A DNA stretch of 64,000 bases from Debaryomyces hansenii CBS767. Lineage: Eukaryota > Ascomycota > Pichiomycetes > Serinales > Debaryomycetaceae. Positions 31,944-41,794 of this stretch are shown piece after piece. Made by a program: the position numbers and the translations under genes. The notes under the pieces were generated by a model that had not been told where the DNA came from, searched no databases, and saw only the letters and a program-made list of their open reading frames with translations. The stretch's first letter is position 1, and each line of letters begins with the position of its first letter. The stretch is taken from assembly GCF_000006445.2 (NCBI RefSeq), contig NC_006048.2:1116001-1180000 (forward strand), given 5' to 3'.

Positions 31944-33302
31944 ATGTTTTCCAATAATTTCAACGATCAGTTATATTACATTAGCCCAATGCAAGAAGAG
32001 GGTTGTCCATATGGAGTTAGGGACTTTTCGAGAGACCAACACAATGAATACTTGAGAGAGTATGAGTTGAGGAGAGCTCTTGAGCAGCAGGTGAGACAAC
32101 GCCAATTGCAACAGCTTAGAGAGTACCAAATCCAGGAACTCAGAGAGCAGCAGTTCAGAGAACAAGCCTATAGAGAGCAACAACTCAGAGAGCAAAGGCT
32201 TAGGGAACAACAGCTTAGAGAACAACAGCTTAGAGAACAGAGGCTTAGAGAACAAAAAATTAGGGAACAGAGGCTTAGAGAAGAAAGAATCAAACAACAA
32301 AGAGAAGAAGAGGCCAGACATGTTTCAAATCAGCTCTTCTCCGGGTACATTGAATCTCTTAATCAATACTATGAAAATGTTGAAAAAGAACAAAGAAAAC
32401 AACATATCAAACAAGAGAAGTTGAACAAAATTAGAAAAGAAAAGGAAGAAGAAAGAAGAAGAGCTGAACGAAAGAGAGCTGAACAAAAGAGAGCTGAAAG
32501 ACAAAAAGCCGAACAAGAAAAATCAGAGGAAAGAAGTCAGAGAGAAGAAGCTAGAGATGTGGAGGTTTCCTTAAGAAAGGACTTCTTTGATCAATTTTTC
32601 GACGCCTTTGTTCAAGTCAACTCTATTCCACACACCCAACATAATGAATGTGCAAGAGCTTCCGAAAAAAGAGAAGCTCAGTTGAAACAGCAAAAAGAAA
32701 TTGAGGCTGCTGAACAAAAAAGAAGAGAACAAGAGCAAAACGCTAAAGAAGAAGCCTTCAAACAGGAATTGTTAAATCACTTTCTCGGTACCTTGGGGTT
32801 CCAACAAGTTGAACAAACAAAACAATCGAACGTCGAAAGAGTAGACGAGGCTAAGAAACAAGCTGAGGCTAAGAAACAAGCTGAAGCTAAGAAACAAGGC
32901 GAAGCTAGGAAACAAGCTGAGGCTAAGAAACAAGCTGAGGCTAAGAAACAAGCCGAAGCTAAGAAACAAGCTGAAGAAGGAAAGCTGACCGAGGAAATAC
33001 AGAGAGAGCAGATCAACCGTCTTGTGAATCATTTCTTTGGTGCCGTTCCATTTGAATATGTGCCTCAGAAAACAGATTCAAAGGAAGAAACTACCGAGAA
33101 ACATGATACCCAAGAGCAAAACACATCTACTGTGGACTCTGATAATGAATCAGTAGCGTCCGAAATAAGTGACTCAGCATCCGTATCCACACAATCTACC
33201 TCAACTCTTGCCTCTCCAGAATCAAAGTTACATAAGCATCTATCGATTGAAGAAGTTGAAGACGAAGAATTTGCATCATTTAACAAGAATTTTAGAAAGT
33301 AA
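31944..33302 (+). CDS. Heat-shock-controlled charged coiled-coil repeat protein, Btn2/Cur1-like
   Basis: 452 aa. Two repeat blocks of charged helix (REQQL-type, about 57-120; KKQAEA-type, about 302-345) alternate with four short hydrophobic modules at 129-143, 213-226, 275-289 and 359-373. Each module is built on an F/L-rich core such as NHFLGTLGF or NHFFGAVPF. The tail is acidic and Ser-rich and ends in KHLSIEEVEDEEFASFN (431-447). From memory this resembles the C-terminal LEDVEDEE region of yeast Btn2, a Hsf1-induced protein that gathers misfolded proteins. The MFS start and the HSEs also fit. The assignment is inference; no alpha-crystallin domain is present. Confidence 0.8.
   Translation: MFSNNFNDQLYYISPMQEEGCPYGVRDFSRDQHNEYLREYELRRALEQQVRQRQLQQLREYQIQELREQQFREQAYREQQLREQRLREQQLREQQLREQRLREQKIREQRLREERIKQQREEEARHVSNQLFSGYIESLNQYYENVEKEQRKQHIKQEKLNKIRKEKEEERRRAERKRAEQKRAERQKAEQEKSEERSQREEARDVEVSLRKDFFDQFFDAFVQVNSIPHTQHNECARASEKREAQLKQQKEIEAAEQKRREQEQNAKEEAFKQELLNHFLGTLGFQQVEQTKQSNVERVDEAKKQAEAKKQAEAKKQGEARKQAEAKKQAEAKKQAEAKKQAEEGKLTEEIQREQINRLVNHFFGAVPFEYVPQKTDSKEETTEKHDTQEQNTSTVDSDNESVASEISDSASVSTQSTSTLASPESKLHKHLSIEEVEDEEFASFNKNFRK
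32847..32985 (+). repeat. 18-bp tandem repeat encoding KKQAEA units
   Basis: About seven near-identical copies of AAGAAACAAGCTGAGGCT. It encodes a regular six-residue charged helical repeat. Synonymous differences between copies are few, so the array is probably recent or homogenised. Confidence 0.85.
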
Positions 33303-33432
33303 TTTGTATAGTAATTGAATAAATCATTATAATTTTGCACTTTAATATTTGTAGAAAACTCGCGCGATTTAAATTTCGCCATCCCTGGTATTAAGTATTG
33401 AACTCCTCTATAATTAGAATAATACGCATACA

Positions 33433-34233
33433 ATGGCATCAATTGGTAAATCTATAGCCGTATTTGGAGGTAACGGTTTCTTGGGAAAGAAAATATGTGA
33501 AACCGGAATAAAATTGGGATATCAGGTAACTTCATTTTCTCGGTCTGGGCAAGCTCCAGCAATTAGTTCTCCATGGATTAAAGAAGTAAAGTGGGAAAAA
33601 GCAGACATTTTTAACCCTGATACATACAAAGATAAGTTGACAAATGTGAACTCAGTGGTTCATTCTATAGGCCTTCTCTTTGAGAATCAAAACTACAAGA
33701 AGTCCATGAATACCAATTTCAATTTTTTGAATGACGTGCAGAATTTAGCCAATTTGGTAAAGACTCCAAATCCAATGGATAGAGCTAGCCATAATACATA
33801 CGAAGGCATACAGAGAGATTCAGCCGTGATATTAGCTGACACGTTTTTGAAAGTTCAGCCAAACAATCCGTCATATGTGTATATATCGGCAGATCAGCAG
33901 ATGCCTTTCATCCCATCGGGCTACATTGATACTAAGAGGGAGGCCGAATTTGAATTGTCTTGTAAAGAAGGTTTAAGATCTATTTTAATGAGGCCTGGGT
34001 TTATGTATGATGAAGCAGAATCAGATTCTCTCAATAACCGGATCTTATTAAAGAATCTTTTAAAGTTAGGATACGATGCTAAACATTGTATTCTCGGAGA
34101 TCATATATCGTACTTGAATAAGTTGGTTAGACCTCCTATATCTACCGACAAGGTGGCACAAAAGTTATTTGAAAAATTAGAGAATGACAGCTTTAGTGGA
34201 ATAGTTACATTGGATGAAATTTATAAGCATTAG
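33433..34233 (+). CDS. COQ11: Coq11-like NAD(P)-binding protein of the CoQ synthome
   Basis: 266 aa. It is an atypical short-chain dehydrogenase: the nucleotide-binding motif VFGGNGFLGKKIC is at residues 9-21, then VVHSIGLL and FTY-like segments. The YISADQQMPFIPSGYIDTKREAE stretch (split here for length: YISADQQMPF, IPSGYIDTKREAE) and the RPGFMYDE motif match the Coq11 / NDUFA9-like family. In yeast it sits with the mitochondrial coenzyme Q biosynthetic complex at the matrix side. The leader is short, as in the yeast protein. The last codons lie in a 16-bp direct repeat. Confidence 0.92.
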   Translation: MASIGKSIAVFGGNGFLGKKICETGIKLGYQVTSFSRSGQAPAISSPWIKEVKWEKADIFNPDTYKDKLTNVNSVVHSIGLLFENQNYKKSMNTNFNFLNDVQNLANLVKTPNPMDRASHNTYEGIQRDSAVILADTFLKVQPNNPSYVYISADQQMPFIPSGYIDTKREAEFELSCKEGLRSILMRPGFMYDEAESDSLNNRILLKNLLKLGYDAKHCILGDHISYLNKLVRPPISTDKVAQKLFEKLENDSFSGIVTLDEIYKH

Positions 34234-34265
34234 GGTGTATATTCGAACCAATTTATAAGCATTAG
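34218..34265. repeat. 16-bp direct repeat spanning the COQ11 stop codon
   Basis: AATTTATAAGCATTAG at 34218-34233 recurs exactly at 34250-34265. The first copy encodes the last residues and stop of COQ11; the second lies in its 3' flank, 10 bp before the convergent gene. Confidence 0.9.
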
Positions 34266-34274
34266 CCGTCGCAA

Positions 34275-35126
34275 TTACATGTATTTATTATTATTTTTAG
34301 TGGGCATTTGAATTAATTTTTCTTGAATCACTTCAAGCCATTCTATTTCTAATCTTGATAATTGCAACTCAGTAGGGATATTTATCTCATGACAATTAAT
34401 ACCAATTGCATGCGAATGAGGCGTAAAGCTTAATCCATCATGTGTAGTCTTTATTGGTTCCAAATCCATATCTACATTTGGTTCTGTATTGTGATGTGGT
34501 ATACCTGCATGCCACCAGTACATAGGATACTTCCTAATTAAATTACCCGTAATCAAAGCCACCACCATCATCAACAAAGATGAAATGATTTGTACCGGTA
34601 TGTACCACCAGCTCATTTTCCGTATTTGGGCATCGATAGAAGGTAATAGGGCAGATGATCCTGCCGGGGGATGAACACAATTACAAATCGACATCAATAC
34701 CGATGAGATGGCCACACTTAATGCCCCACTAGCCCAATAATGCTCTCGTCCATTACTGGACAATCCAAATAGTTTGGCTACTCCCATACCTACAACTGAC
34801 GATATTATTTGTCCAAAAAAAACATTTCGAGGTTGCGCAAGTGGTGCTGAACTAGCATTGAAACATAATATAGCTGCCGCTCCATAACTGGCTATAATCA
34901 TGGGTGCATTATGATCGCTAAATACTGTATGACTCTTGAAAATTCCTTCCAATAATGCTATACCACAAAACGATGCTATAAGTATTTCTAGCCATATCCA
35001 ATAATCTGCCACTGGACTTGGGTTATGATTTCCAAGAAATCTTCTAATATATCGGGGGAACCTAAACGTCTGACTATTGGGAATGAGCCCTTCCAACAAA
35101 TTATCTATAGTAAATTTGAATACCAT
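34275..35126 (-). CDS. HPP-family integral membrane protein
   Basis: 283 aa from the ATG at 35126; the frame is open three codons further but only from GTG. Four to five hydrophobic segments lie between about residues 45 and 200. The defining motif CVHPPAGSSALLPS is at 150-163. HPP proteins are found in bacteria, plants and fungi; a plant member carries nitrite across the chloroplast envelope. The function in yeast is unknown. The last 60 residues are hydrophilic and probably cytosolic. Convergent with COQ11 and 230 bp from the PMR1 stop. Confidence 0.88.
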   Translation of the reverse strand: MVFKFTIDNLLEGLIPNSQTFRFPRYIRRFLGNHNPSPVADYWIWLEILIASFCGIALLEGIFKSHTVFSDHNAPMIIASYGAAAILCFNASSAPLAQPRNVFFGQIISSVVGMGVAKLFGLSSNGREHYWASGALSVAISSVLMSICNCVHPPAGSSALLPSIDAQIRKMSWWYIPVQIISSLLMMVVALITGNLIRKYPMYWWHAGIPHHNTEPNVDMDLEPIKTTHDGLSFTPHSHAIGINCHEINIPTELQLSRLEIEWLEVIQEKLIQMPTKNNNKYM

Positions 35127-35356
35127 TATCCTCACGAACTATATTATACCAACCATTACAGGTCTAAATTTCCTACGAATATTATTGTTTTTATATGACT
35201 CTGTAAAAAATAAAAATGACTCTAAAAGCCGTCAAAATGCGAGATTTTTTACAGATTTTTATTATCTCGGATACTGTCGAATTTTACGTAATTCACATTG
35301 TATAAATATGCTATATAAACAGAATGATGTAGGCACTCTCAACAGAACTCTATGGG

Positions 35357-38131
35357 CTAAACACCGCAGTGAAAGCCATTATCGTAGGCATTCCTCCGCT
35401 TGAGGAAGTACTTTCTAGCCTCATCGGCGAAGAAAACAGAACTTGTCAAACAAACAAGATGGACCAAGTCAATAAAATACAAAGCCTCAGTTTGAAAGAT
35501 TGTCTGGAAGAATGGAACATAGATTGCACAGAATTGCCCAATCAACGAACCAAGAACAGCGAAATTGAACATCTGATTCTTCATACCAAGTTCGAAAATA
35601 GATTTGGAGTAGTGACGGCAGGCTAATGCATTGAACATGTCAAATAAGACAAAACACGTGAAGGTCATAGTGGTATCTCTGGCCGTGATTTCATTGTCGG
35701 TCATTTCCTTAATGAATATGTACAATGTACCAGCGATAATCATAGCAGCTGATTGTAAAACCCTCTTGAGGACGTTATCGGTCAAAATTCTGTCGTTACG
35801 TTTTCTTGGTGGTTTACTCATGACTTCATGATCCACCGGCTCAACACCCAAGGATTGGGCTGGTGGACCGTCCATCAAGATGTTAATCCACAAGATTTGC
35901 ATGGCGTTAAGAGGGTTTGGTAATCCAAAGAACGTGGCTAATGCAATTAATGTCAAGGCCGCAATAGATGTAGATAACTGGAAAGTGATAAAGTTTTGAA
36001 TGTTATAAAAAATACCTTTGCCTTCTTCAATTGCAGACAAAATTGTGGAAAAATCATCATCCGTCAACACCATGTCAGCAGCTTCTTTAGCAACATCTGT
36101 CCCGTTTTTACCCATTGCAATACCAATATCTGCCAACTTCAAGGCTGGTGCATCATTAACACCATCGCCTGTCATTGCAACAATGTCACCCCTCTTTTGA
36201 AGGGCCTTGACGATTAAAACCTTATGTTCTGGTGTGGTTCTTGCAAAGACCGAAATATTATGAATTGCTTCAGCCAATTTTTCTTCATTCAAATTATCCA
36301 ATTGATCACCAGTCATAACAGAACTTTCGTTCAAAACTGGAATTCCAATTTGTTTGGCAATATTGATTGCTGTGGTTGCAGAGTCCCCTGTGATCATAAC
36401 AACATGTACTCTACCTTTCATTAATAAAGAAATAGATTTTCCGACATTTGGTCTTGGTGGATCCTTCATACCGACTAATCCACAGAATATTAAATTTTTT
36501 GGTTCACTAGTTTCTTCACCACTATTAGAAAACTTTAAATTGTTTCTTGCTAATCCCAAAACTCTTAAACCGTCTGATGCCAAAGCATCTGACTTGTCCG
36601 AAATTAATTTCTTAATTTCATTTGTCAAAGGCTTAGCATCACCATTTTCATCATAATACTTTGAGCAAAGTGAAACAATTCTTTCAGAAGCACCTTTGGC
36701 GAATGTCTCAGACTTGTCCATATCACCAGTGTGAACGCATACTGCCATGTACTTCCTAGTAGAGGAAAATGGTAATTCATAAACCTTCTCTTTGGTAGCT
36801 CTCAAATCTTCTAAACCAAAATGAGGCAAGCATTCAACGAGAGCAATATCACTTGGATTACCAACATATTTTTCATTTTCACTCGAGTATTTAGCATTAT
36901 TACAAATATTACCAGTTTCTAAAATTTTATGCATATTATCAGTTAATTGGTGATGTAAACTGTTATCGTCTAGTTTTTCAACGACCAAGAATGGACTATT
37001 GAAGCTGCCCTTAAAATCAAGCGCCCATATTTTAGTAACGGTCATATGATTTTGGGTTAATGTTCCAGTCTTATCAGAGCAAATAACATTTACACTTCCT
37101 AATGTTTCGACACTTGGTAATCTCTTGACAATAGCCTTATGACGAGCCATTCTTAAAACACCTAAAGCTAATGTAACAGTGACAATGATAGGTAAGCCTT
37201 CAGGAATAGCTGCTACAGCCAATGATACAGAAATTTGAAACATATCCAACCAAGAACGACCTTGAAAAATTCCAATCAAACAAATCACACCAATTACTAT
37301 AAAACTGAAAAGAGATAAATCTTTACCTAATTTATCCATGGCTTGTTGTAAAGGAGTCTTAGGTTTTTCAATTTCAGACATCATCTCAAATACGGCACCA
37401 AATTCAGTCTTTGGTCCTGTGGCTACAACAATACCTGAACCATGTCCATCTCTCACCAATGTACCCATATACGCAATCGAGGTTCTCTCTGTGACAGGAA
37501 TTAATTCATTTTTGTTATTTTGTAAGGTTTTTGAGTTCTTTCTAACTGGGCTATTTTCACCGGTTAAATTACTTTCGTCAATAGACAAGTAGGTGCATTC
37601 GGTCAATCTGATATCAGCTGGAATTCTGTCCCCTTGACTAAAATGAACCAAATCTCCCGGAACCAACGTTGATGCTAAAACAGTGGATGTACTACCATTT
37701 CTCGTTAACTTTGCTTCCGCTGGAACTAATTTATTCAAAGCCTCCAATGATTTCTCAGACCTGTACTCTTGTACAAATCCAACAGTGACAACAATAGTGA
37801 TGGCCAACGTGATAGAAATAGCATCATCGACGTTTCCCATCCAGAAACTGATAGCAGCCGAACCTATTAATAACAAGATTAATGGATCGCCATAGAAACT
37901 CGATAAAAACTTCTTGAAAAGACTTTCTTCTTCCTCACCATTTAGTTCATTAGATCCGTGAAGCGATCTTCTATTCAATATATCTTGATTGTTATTTAAC
38001 CCGTACGATATATCTGTTTGTAGCTCGGATTCAGTCTCCTTAATTGATAACTGGCAGTACTTGATCGATGGCGAACTGGCCCGTGTGGGTGGAAGCGACC
38101 CAAGATTGATTTCATAAGGATTATCACTCAT
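35357..38131 (-). CDS. PMR1: Golgi Ca2+/Mn2+ P-type ATPase
   Basis: 924 aa, the usual SPCA length. TM4 metal-site motif PEGLP is at 310-314, the phosphorylated Asp353 lies in CSDKTGTLTQN, and hinge and nucleotide motifs (MITGD, TGDGVNDAPALK) follow. TM6 carries NILMDGPPAQSLG, which holds the single calcium/manganese site. The pump loads the Golgi with Ca2+ and Mn2+ for glycosylation and detoxifies Mn. No EF-hand is obvious in the 55-residue N-terminal tail. The Mn-CDF gene in this window may act in the same metal economy. Confidence 0.96.
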   Translation of the reverse strand: MSDNPYEINLGSLPPTRASSPSIKYCQLSIKETESELQTDISYGLNNNQDILNRRSLHGSNELNGEEEESLFKKFLSSFYGDPLILLLIGSAAISFWMGNVDDAISITLAITIVVTVGFVQEYRSEKSLEALNKLVPAEAKLTRNGSTSTVLASTLVPGDLVHFSQGDRIPADIRLTECTYLSIDESNLTGENSPVRKNSKTLQNNKNELIPVTERTSIAYMGTLVRDGHGSGIVVATGPKTEFGAVFEMMSEIEKPKTPLQQAMDKLGKDLSLFSFIVIGVICLIGIFQGRSWLDMFQISVSLAVAAIPEGLPIIVTVTLALGVLRMARHKAIVKRLPSVETLGSVNVICSDKTGTLTQNHMTVTKIWALDFKGSFNSPFLVVEKLDDNSLHHQLTDNMHKILETGNICNNAKYSSENEKYVGNPSDIALVECLPHFGLEDLRATKEKVYELPFSSTRKYMAVCVHTGDMDKSETFAKGASERIVSLCSKYYDENGDAKPLTNEIKKLISDKSDALASDGLRVLGLARNNLKFSNSGEETSEPKNLIFCGLVGMKDPPRPNVGKSISLLMKGRVHVVMITGDSATTAINIAKQIGIPVLNESSVMTGDQLDNLNEEKLAEAIHNISVFARTTPEHKVLIVKALQKRGDIVAMTGDGVNDAPALKLADIGIAMGKNGTDVAKEAADMVLTDDDFSTILSAIEEGKGIFYNIQNFITFQLSTSIAALTLIALATFFGLPNPLNAMQILWINILMDGPPAQSLGVEPVDHEVMSKPPRKRNDRILTDNVLKRVLQSAAMIIAGTLYIFIKEMTDNEITARDTTMTFTCFVLFDMFNALACRHYSKSIFELGMKNQMFNFAVLGSLIGQFCAIYVPFFQTIFQTEALYFIDLVHLVCLTSSVFFADEARKYFLKRRNAYDNGFHCGV

Positions 38132-38543
38132 TCTAAATTATTTAATCCAATCTGATAATGCAAGGATGATGAAACAATATTTATACAAACAAAAACAATG
38201 GAACAAAAATAAATGAAACCCAACAATCTATCTATTTAAACCCTTTTAAAACCTAACAAGAAATATATATTAAGTGTTTTGATAAATGCGATGATTTGAT
38301 TTTATAACAAATCTATGAAGTTTCAATAATACCGATCAAAAATCGTAATAGACTTCACTAAATATCAAGCTTTTATCTCTTTATATAGACTATAAGGTCT
38401 CTATAATATTTCACGAATCCTTGTAGGTGTCTCTTTAATGATCCTATTGAAATTTTTAAAAACAATTTTTTGTTCTTCGTACGTGTCTTTACAGGTTAGA
38501 TTCGAAATTTACATTTATTATTAATACTACACCCTATATACAA
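38132..38543. promoter_or_regulatory. PMR1 upstream region
   Basis: 412 bp holding the PMR1 promoter and the SUA5 3' flank. It is AT-rich. I see no ORF or RNA gene. Confidence 0.3.
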
Positions 38544-39752
38544 TTATTTCCCATTTATCGTCTCGAACGCAGCCTTGGATAGTCTATTCATTACGGCTAA
38601 GCCTTCATCGGTCTCATCTATCCCTTCTATAAATATTATGTCTACTCCTTGTTCGTCTACTTGTCTCAATAGCTTGAATAAGTTACGAGATATTTCTGGG
38701 CCAGTTGCACCCAAATCTTCTTCTATGTTTATTTGACGACTTATGGCCCTGGCATCTGTAAAATATCTAGACTTAAGCAAAGCGATTGTTTTGGATTCGG
38801 GGATGTTGTTCTCAGATATGTATTTGCTGATCGCAGCAATACCATCGCCGCAATTGATGAATAATACTACCTTCGCAGTTGGCGAATAGTGTTTATACTT
38901 CATGCCAGGGGTTTTGACGGCTTCCGACTTGCCTGCTGTCTTCTTTGCGAGAACAACATTCTCCCACAGACCACCTCCAGTTTTTCTGACGTCTTCCACA
39001 GAAACTCCTCCTGGTCTTAATAGCATCGGAGGATCTACCAAGCCGTCAACAACAGTTGATTCCACCCCGACATCGCATGCGCCTCCATCTATAATGTATG
39101 GTATTTTTCCCTGAAGGTCGTGGTATACATGGCTAGCGAGGGTTGGACTTGGTCTTGTGGATGCATTCGCAGACGGTGCCGCAAGAGGAAGATCGCTCAA
39201 CGCTATTAATGCTCTTGCAATTGGATGCTGTGGGATTCTCACAGCAAAGGTGCTCTGGTTAGCTGTGACTATCTTCGATATTGGAGACCCTTCATGTATT
39301 GGTAACAAAATTGTTAATGGTCCCGGCCAAAACTTTTCTATCAAATTGTCGTAAATTTCTGGAATTTTGTAGTCTTTAGGTAAGATTTTTCGTTTTAATT
39401 GATCGATGGATGATACGTGTACGATCAATGGGTTATCTGCTGGTCTATTCTTTGCTTTATAGATTGATTTGACGGATTCGTCATTGAGTGCAGATCCTCC
39501 TAATCCATAAACAGTTTCCGTTGGAAACCCAACAACATTAGTACTAGTTGCAAGCTCGTTGGCTGCTATGCGAAGACTCTTTTCCGTCTCTGGGTCAGTG
39601 ATTTTCGGCAATATATCATTCTTGTTGAAGATGATGCTATCTTTATTAGCTCGCAAGATCTTGGTGGTGAACGCCATTTTCGAATTAATACAACAAACTT
39701 TTCTTCTAATTATAGTTTTATTAATCAACCAACAATGTGATTTAGATAACAT
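38544..39752 (-). CDS. SUA5: Threonylcarbamoyl-AMP synthase
   Basis: 402 aa from ATG 39752; a second ATG at 39677 begins MAFTTK and gives 377 aa. The YrdC domain (about 60-245) has PTETVYGLG (77-85) and the KxKNRP motif (99-104) plus SANAST. A separate C-terminal Sua5 domain (about 285-395) follows a linker containing [12 protein letters not shown]. The enzyme makes threonylcarbamoyl-AMP for t6A37 in ANN-decoding tRNAs. The first 25 residues are basic with no acidic residue, like a mitochondrial leader, so two starts could give mitochondrial and cytosolic forms. Confidence 0.95.
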   Translation of the reverse strand: MLSKSHCWLINKTIIRRKVCCINSKMAFTTKILRANKDSIIFNKNDILPKITDPETEKSLRIAANELATSTNVVGFPTETVYGLGGSALNDESVKSIYKAKNRPADNPLIVHVSSIDQLKRKILPKDYKIPEIYDNLIEKFWPGPLTILLPIHEGSPISKIVTANQSTFAVRIPQHPIARALIALSDLPLAAPSANASTRPSPTLASHVYHDLQGKIPYIIDGGACDVGVESTVVDGLVDPPMLLRPGGVSVEDVRKTGGGLWENVVLAKKTAGKSEAVKTPGMKYKHYSPTAKVVLFINCGDGIAAISKYISENNIPESKTIALLKSRYFTDARAISRQINIEEDLGATGPEISRNLFKLLRQVDEQGVDIIFIEGIDETDEGLAVMNRLSKAAFETINGK

Positions 39753-40524
39753 AAACTATGTTTACTAGGTCCCTATCAACTTCAAGACTTCCGTATCTCA
39801 TCTGATTCTCATCTCGGTCTGCAACTTTTTTGATATTCACGTGATACGTAGACTAAAAGACAACCAATGCTTCGTTGATGTATATTCAACTTTGTTTTGG
39901 ATTGTATAACTAAGCACAATCAAAGTATATTTTCTGTTGAGTCTATTAGAGTCAAATAATATAAATTTCTGGACAAAAAGAAGTAAGAAAGAGAATTTAT
40001 TTTGGCATTTTGCAAAATCATGTCAAAAATATCAATATTGTGCAATTGATCTTCAATGGTAAGAAGAAAATGCAACGAGTTAGATAAAGTCAGTAGAAAA
40101 TCGAAAATAGACTGAATTCAGCAACTATAGTTGTATGATTAGAAATTAGTGATGGTTTGCAAGCTCAACGTGTGACCTTTGTATTTTCCGTATGATCTGA
40201 CAGCAAATAAAAAATTAAACAACCAATTATTTATTTGAAGATAAATGCAAGCCGAAAATTAATTTCAGGCCGCAATATGTATATGTACTAGTAGTGGTTT
40301 TAACGGCTATTTATTGTCAAAATTATGCAAGAAAAATATTTTGCAATATTTTGGGTGCAAATAATGTTTCGCATACTAAAAATGAACCACCATATCAAAA
40401 TCTTGATTATGGAATACATCCAAATATAGGTCAAGATTGGCATAACTATAATCTGTATACTTAAAGGAGATTGTTTTGCATTCAATTTGAAGTTGGATGT
40501 TTTTGGGAGGATTATAAACAAAAA
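39753..40524. promoter_or_regulatory. SUA5 / Rua1-like divergent promoter region
   Basis: 772 bp, AT-rich. A CACGTG E-box lies at 39838-39843, within 90 bp of the SUA5 start. The downstream gene's frame is open for 18 codons before its ATG but only from a TTG. No RNA gene recognised. Confidence 0.35.
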
Positions 40525-41736
40525 ATGTCATATGCGCCTTTAATTAACCTTGATGAGATCTATGGGATGAGTGATGTTGGCTGGGATCAATTCCACCAAC
40601 AAATTAATTTCGATGATGGCTTACTAGATGATGACTTTCAGAAATTCGAAACTATGGAGCTTGACGAAGGCTTAAATAAACAGAGTTGCTTTGAAGTTCA
40701 CAATAATAATAATATTGAGTTCCTCAACTATGTATACGGCGATAGACAAAATTCCCTTTATGAAAAATGTGATATTGGTACTATCGGAGAATTATGTGGC
40801 TACAATTCACCTGATTGTAGAAAAGAAACTAATCATCCTGATAATTTAGATACATTGGAAAGATTCAATACTGGACAATTCAATGACTTAATGGGTATGG
40901 ATTATCAAATTGAGCAAGATGCATGCAATAGAACATTTGATCTTGTTTCTGACATGAAAATTCACTCCAATGACTTCAAAGTTGATGGGGATTGTGATAA
41001 AAAATGTCCACAAATATTGCAATTTGATTATGATGATATCAAAATCAATCAGAAAGTTGTGGCTTGTAAACTTGTTAATCTCGCTGCAAACCCAATTTCT
41101 GAATCAACCTTGATTCTGATCTTGAGTAGACTAAACAAAAGGAAGTCATCGGAAGAGGAACGTATCTTCTCGGTGAATAGGACTCGTTATACTCGAGCTG
41201 ATATTGAGTCACTTAGCATTTTGCACCCTAATGTGCAATACCAACGTAATGCACAATTCAGTATAGCTAAACCTTACGAACCTGAATACATAAGGGTTCA
41301 AATGAACCCGGTTACTAATGCACCATTTAACGAAACAAGGTGTGGATTATGTCCTTATTGTCCGAGACTAGTATTTAAAAATTTGAAAACTTCGACATAT
41401 GCTCAACATCTTTCTTTAACTCACGGAATTCAAACAGATAATTACATAGCACCAAACCCATTATTATACGGAAGTTACAATTTGAAGAAGAATAATACAA
41501 ATAGAAAGACGAGGGCACATATATCTGAAAAAAATGGAGTAATTTGTCCAGTTTGTCACGATATTATAGAAACAGAATGTTCTAAGACGACTGCAACTCA
41601 AAAGCCATTAAATAATTACCTTAGACATTTTAAAGAGAAACATAGGAAGTGCAAAGAGAAAGAGGATCCAATAAAGTTCTTTTCCAAGTTCTCTACAAAT
41701 GCTCTGCAATTATCTTTAATGTTATCCAATTTATGA
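40525..41736 (+). CDS. Putative transcription regulator with Rua1-type C-terminal domain
   Basis: 403 aa from the ATG at 40525. The N-terminal 180 residues are acidic, Asn/Asp-rich and likely disordered. The C-terminal part (about 215-385) resembles the fungal domain named for Rua1: RYTRADIESLS, then a first Cys/His set (RCGLCPYCPRLVF...YAQHLSLTHGI) and a second (VICPVCHDII...YLRHFKEKH). These look like two zinc-binding modules. The protein is probably a nuclear DNA-binding regulator. In other fungi the family includes Ustilago Rua1. The target genes are unknown. Confidence 0.75.
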   Translation: MSYAPLINLDEIYGMSDVGWDQFHQQINFDDGLLDDDFQKFETMELDEGLNKQSCFEVHNNNNIEFLNYVYGDRQNSLYEKCDIGTIGELCGYNSPDCRKETNHPDNLDTLERFNTGQFNDLMGMDYQIEQDACNRTFDLVSDMKIHSNDFKVDGDCDKKCPQILQFDYDDIKINQKVVACKLVNLAANPISESTLILILSRLNKRKSSEEERIFSVNRTRYTRADIESLSILHPNVQYQRNAQFSIAKPYEPEYIRVQMNPVTNAPFNETRCGLCPYCPRLVFKNLKTSTYAQHLSLTHGIQTDNYIAPNPLLYGSYNLKKNNTNRKTRAHISEKNGVICPVCHDIIETECSKTTATQKPLNNYLRHFKEKHRKCKEKEDPIKFFSKFSTNALQLSLMLSNL

Positions 41737-41794
41737 TTATTATGCTCATTAGTAACTAAGAAATATAGAAATAGATATAATTAATCTAGTATAG

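Noticed and set aside
32772..33032. Minus-strand ORFs rich in Phe/Leu/Ser, membrane-like, opposite the coiled-coil gene
   Set aside because: Antisense readings of the KKQAEA-encoding repeat; they lack their own promoter and the sense gene has HSEs.
31944..33302. Small heat shock protein (Hsp42 type)
   Set aside because: The HSEs and short hydrophobic modules suggested it, but no alpha-crystallin domain is present.
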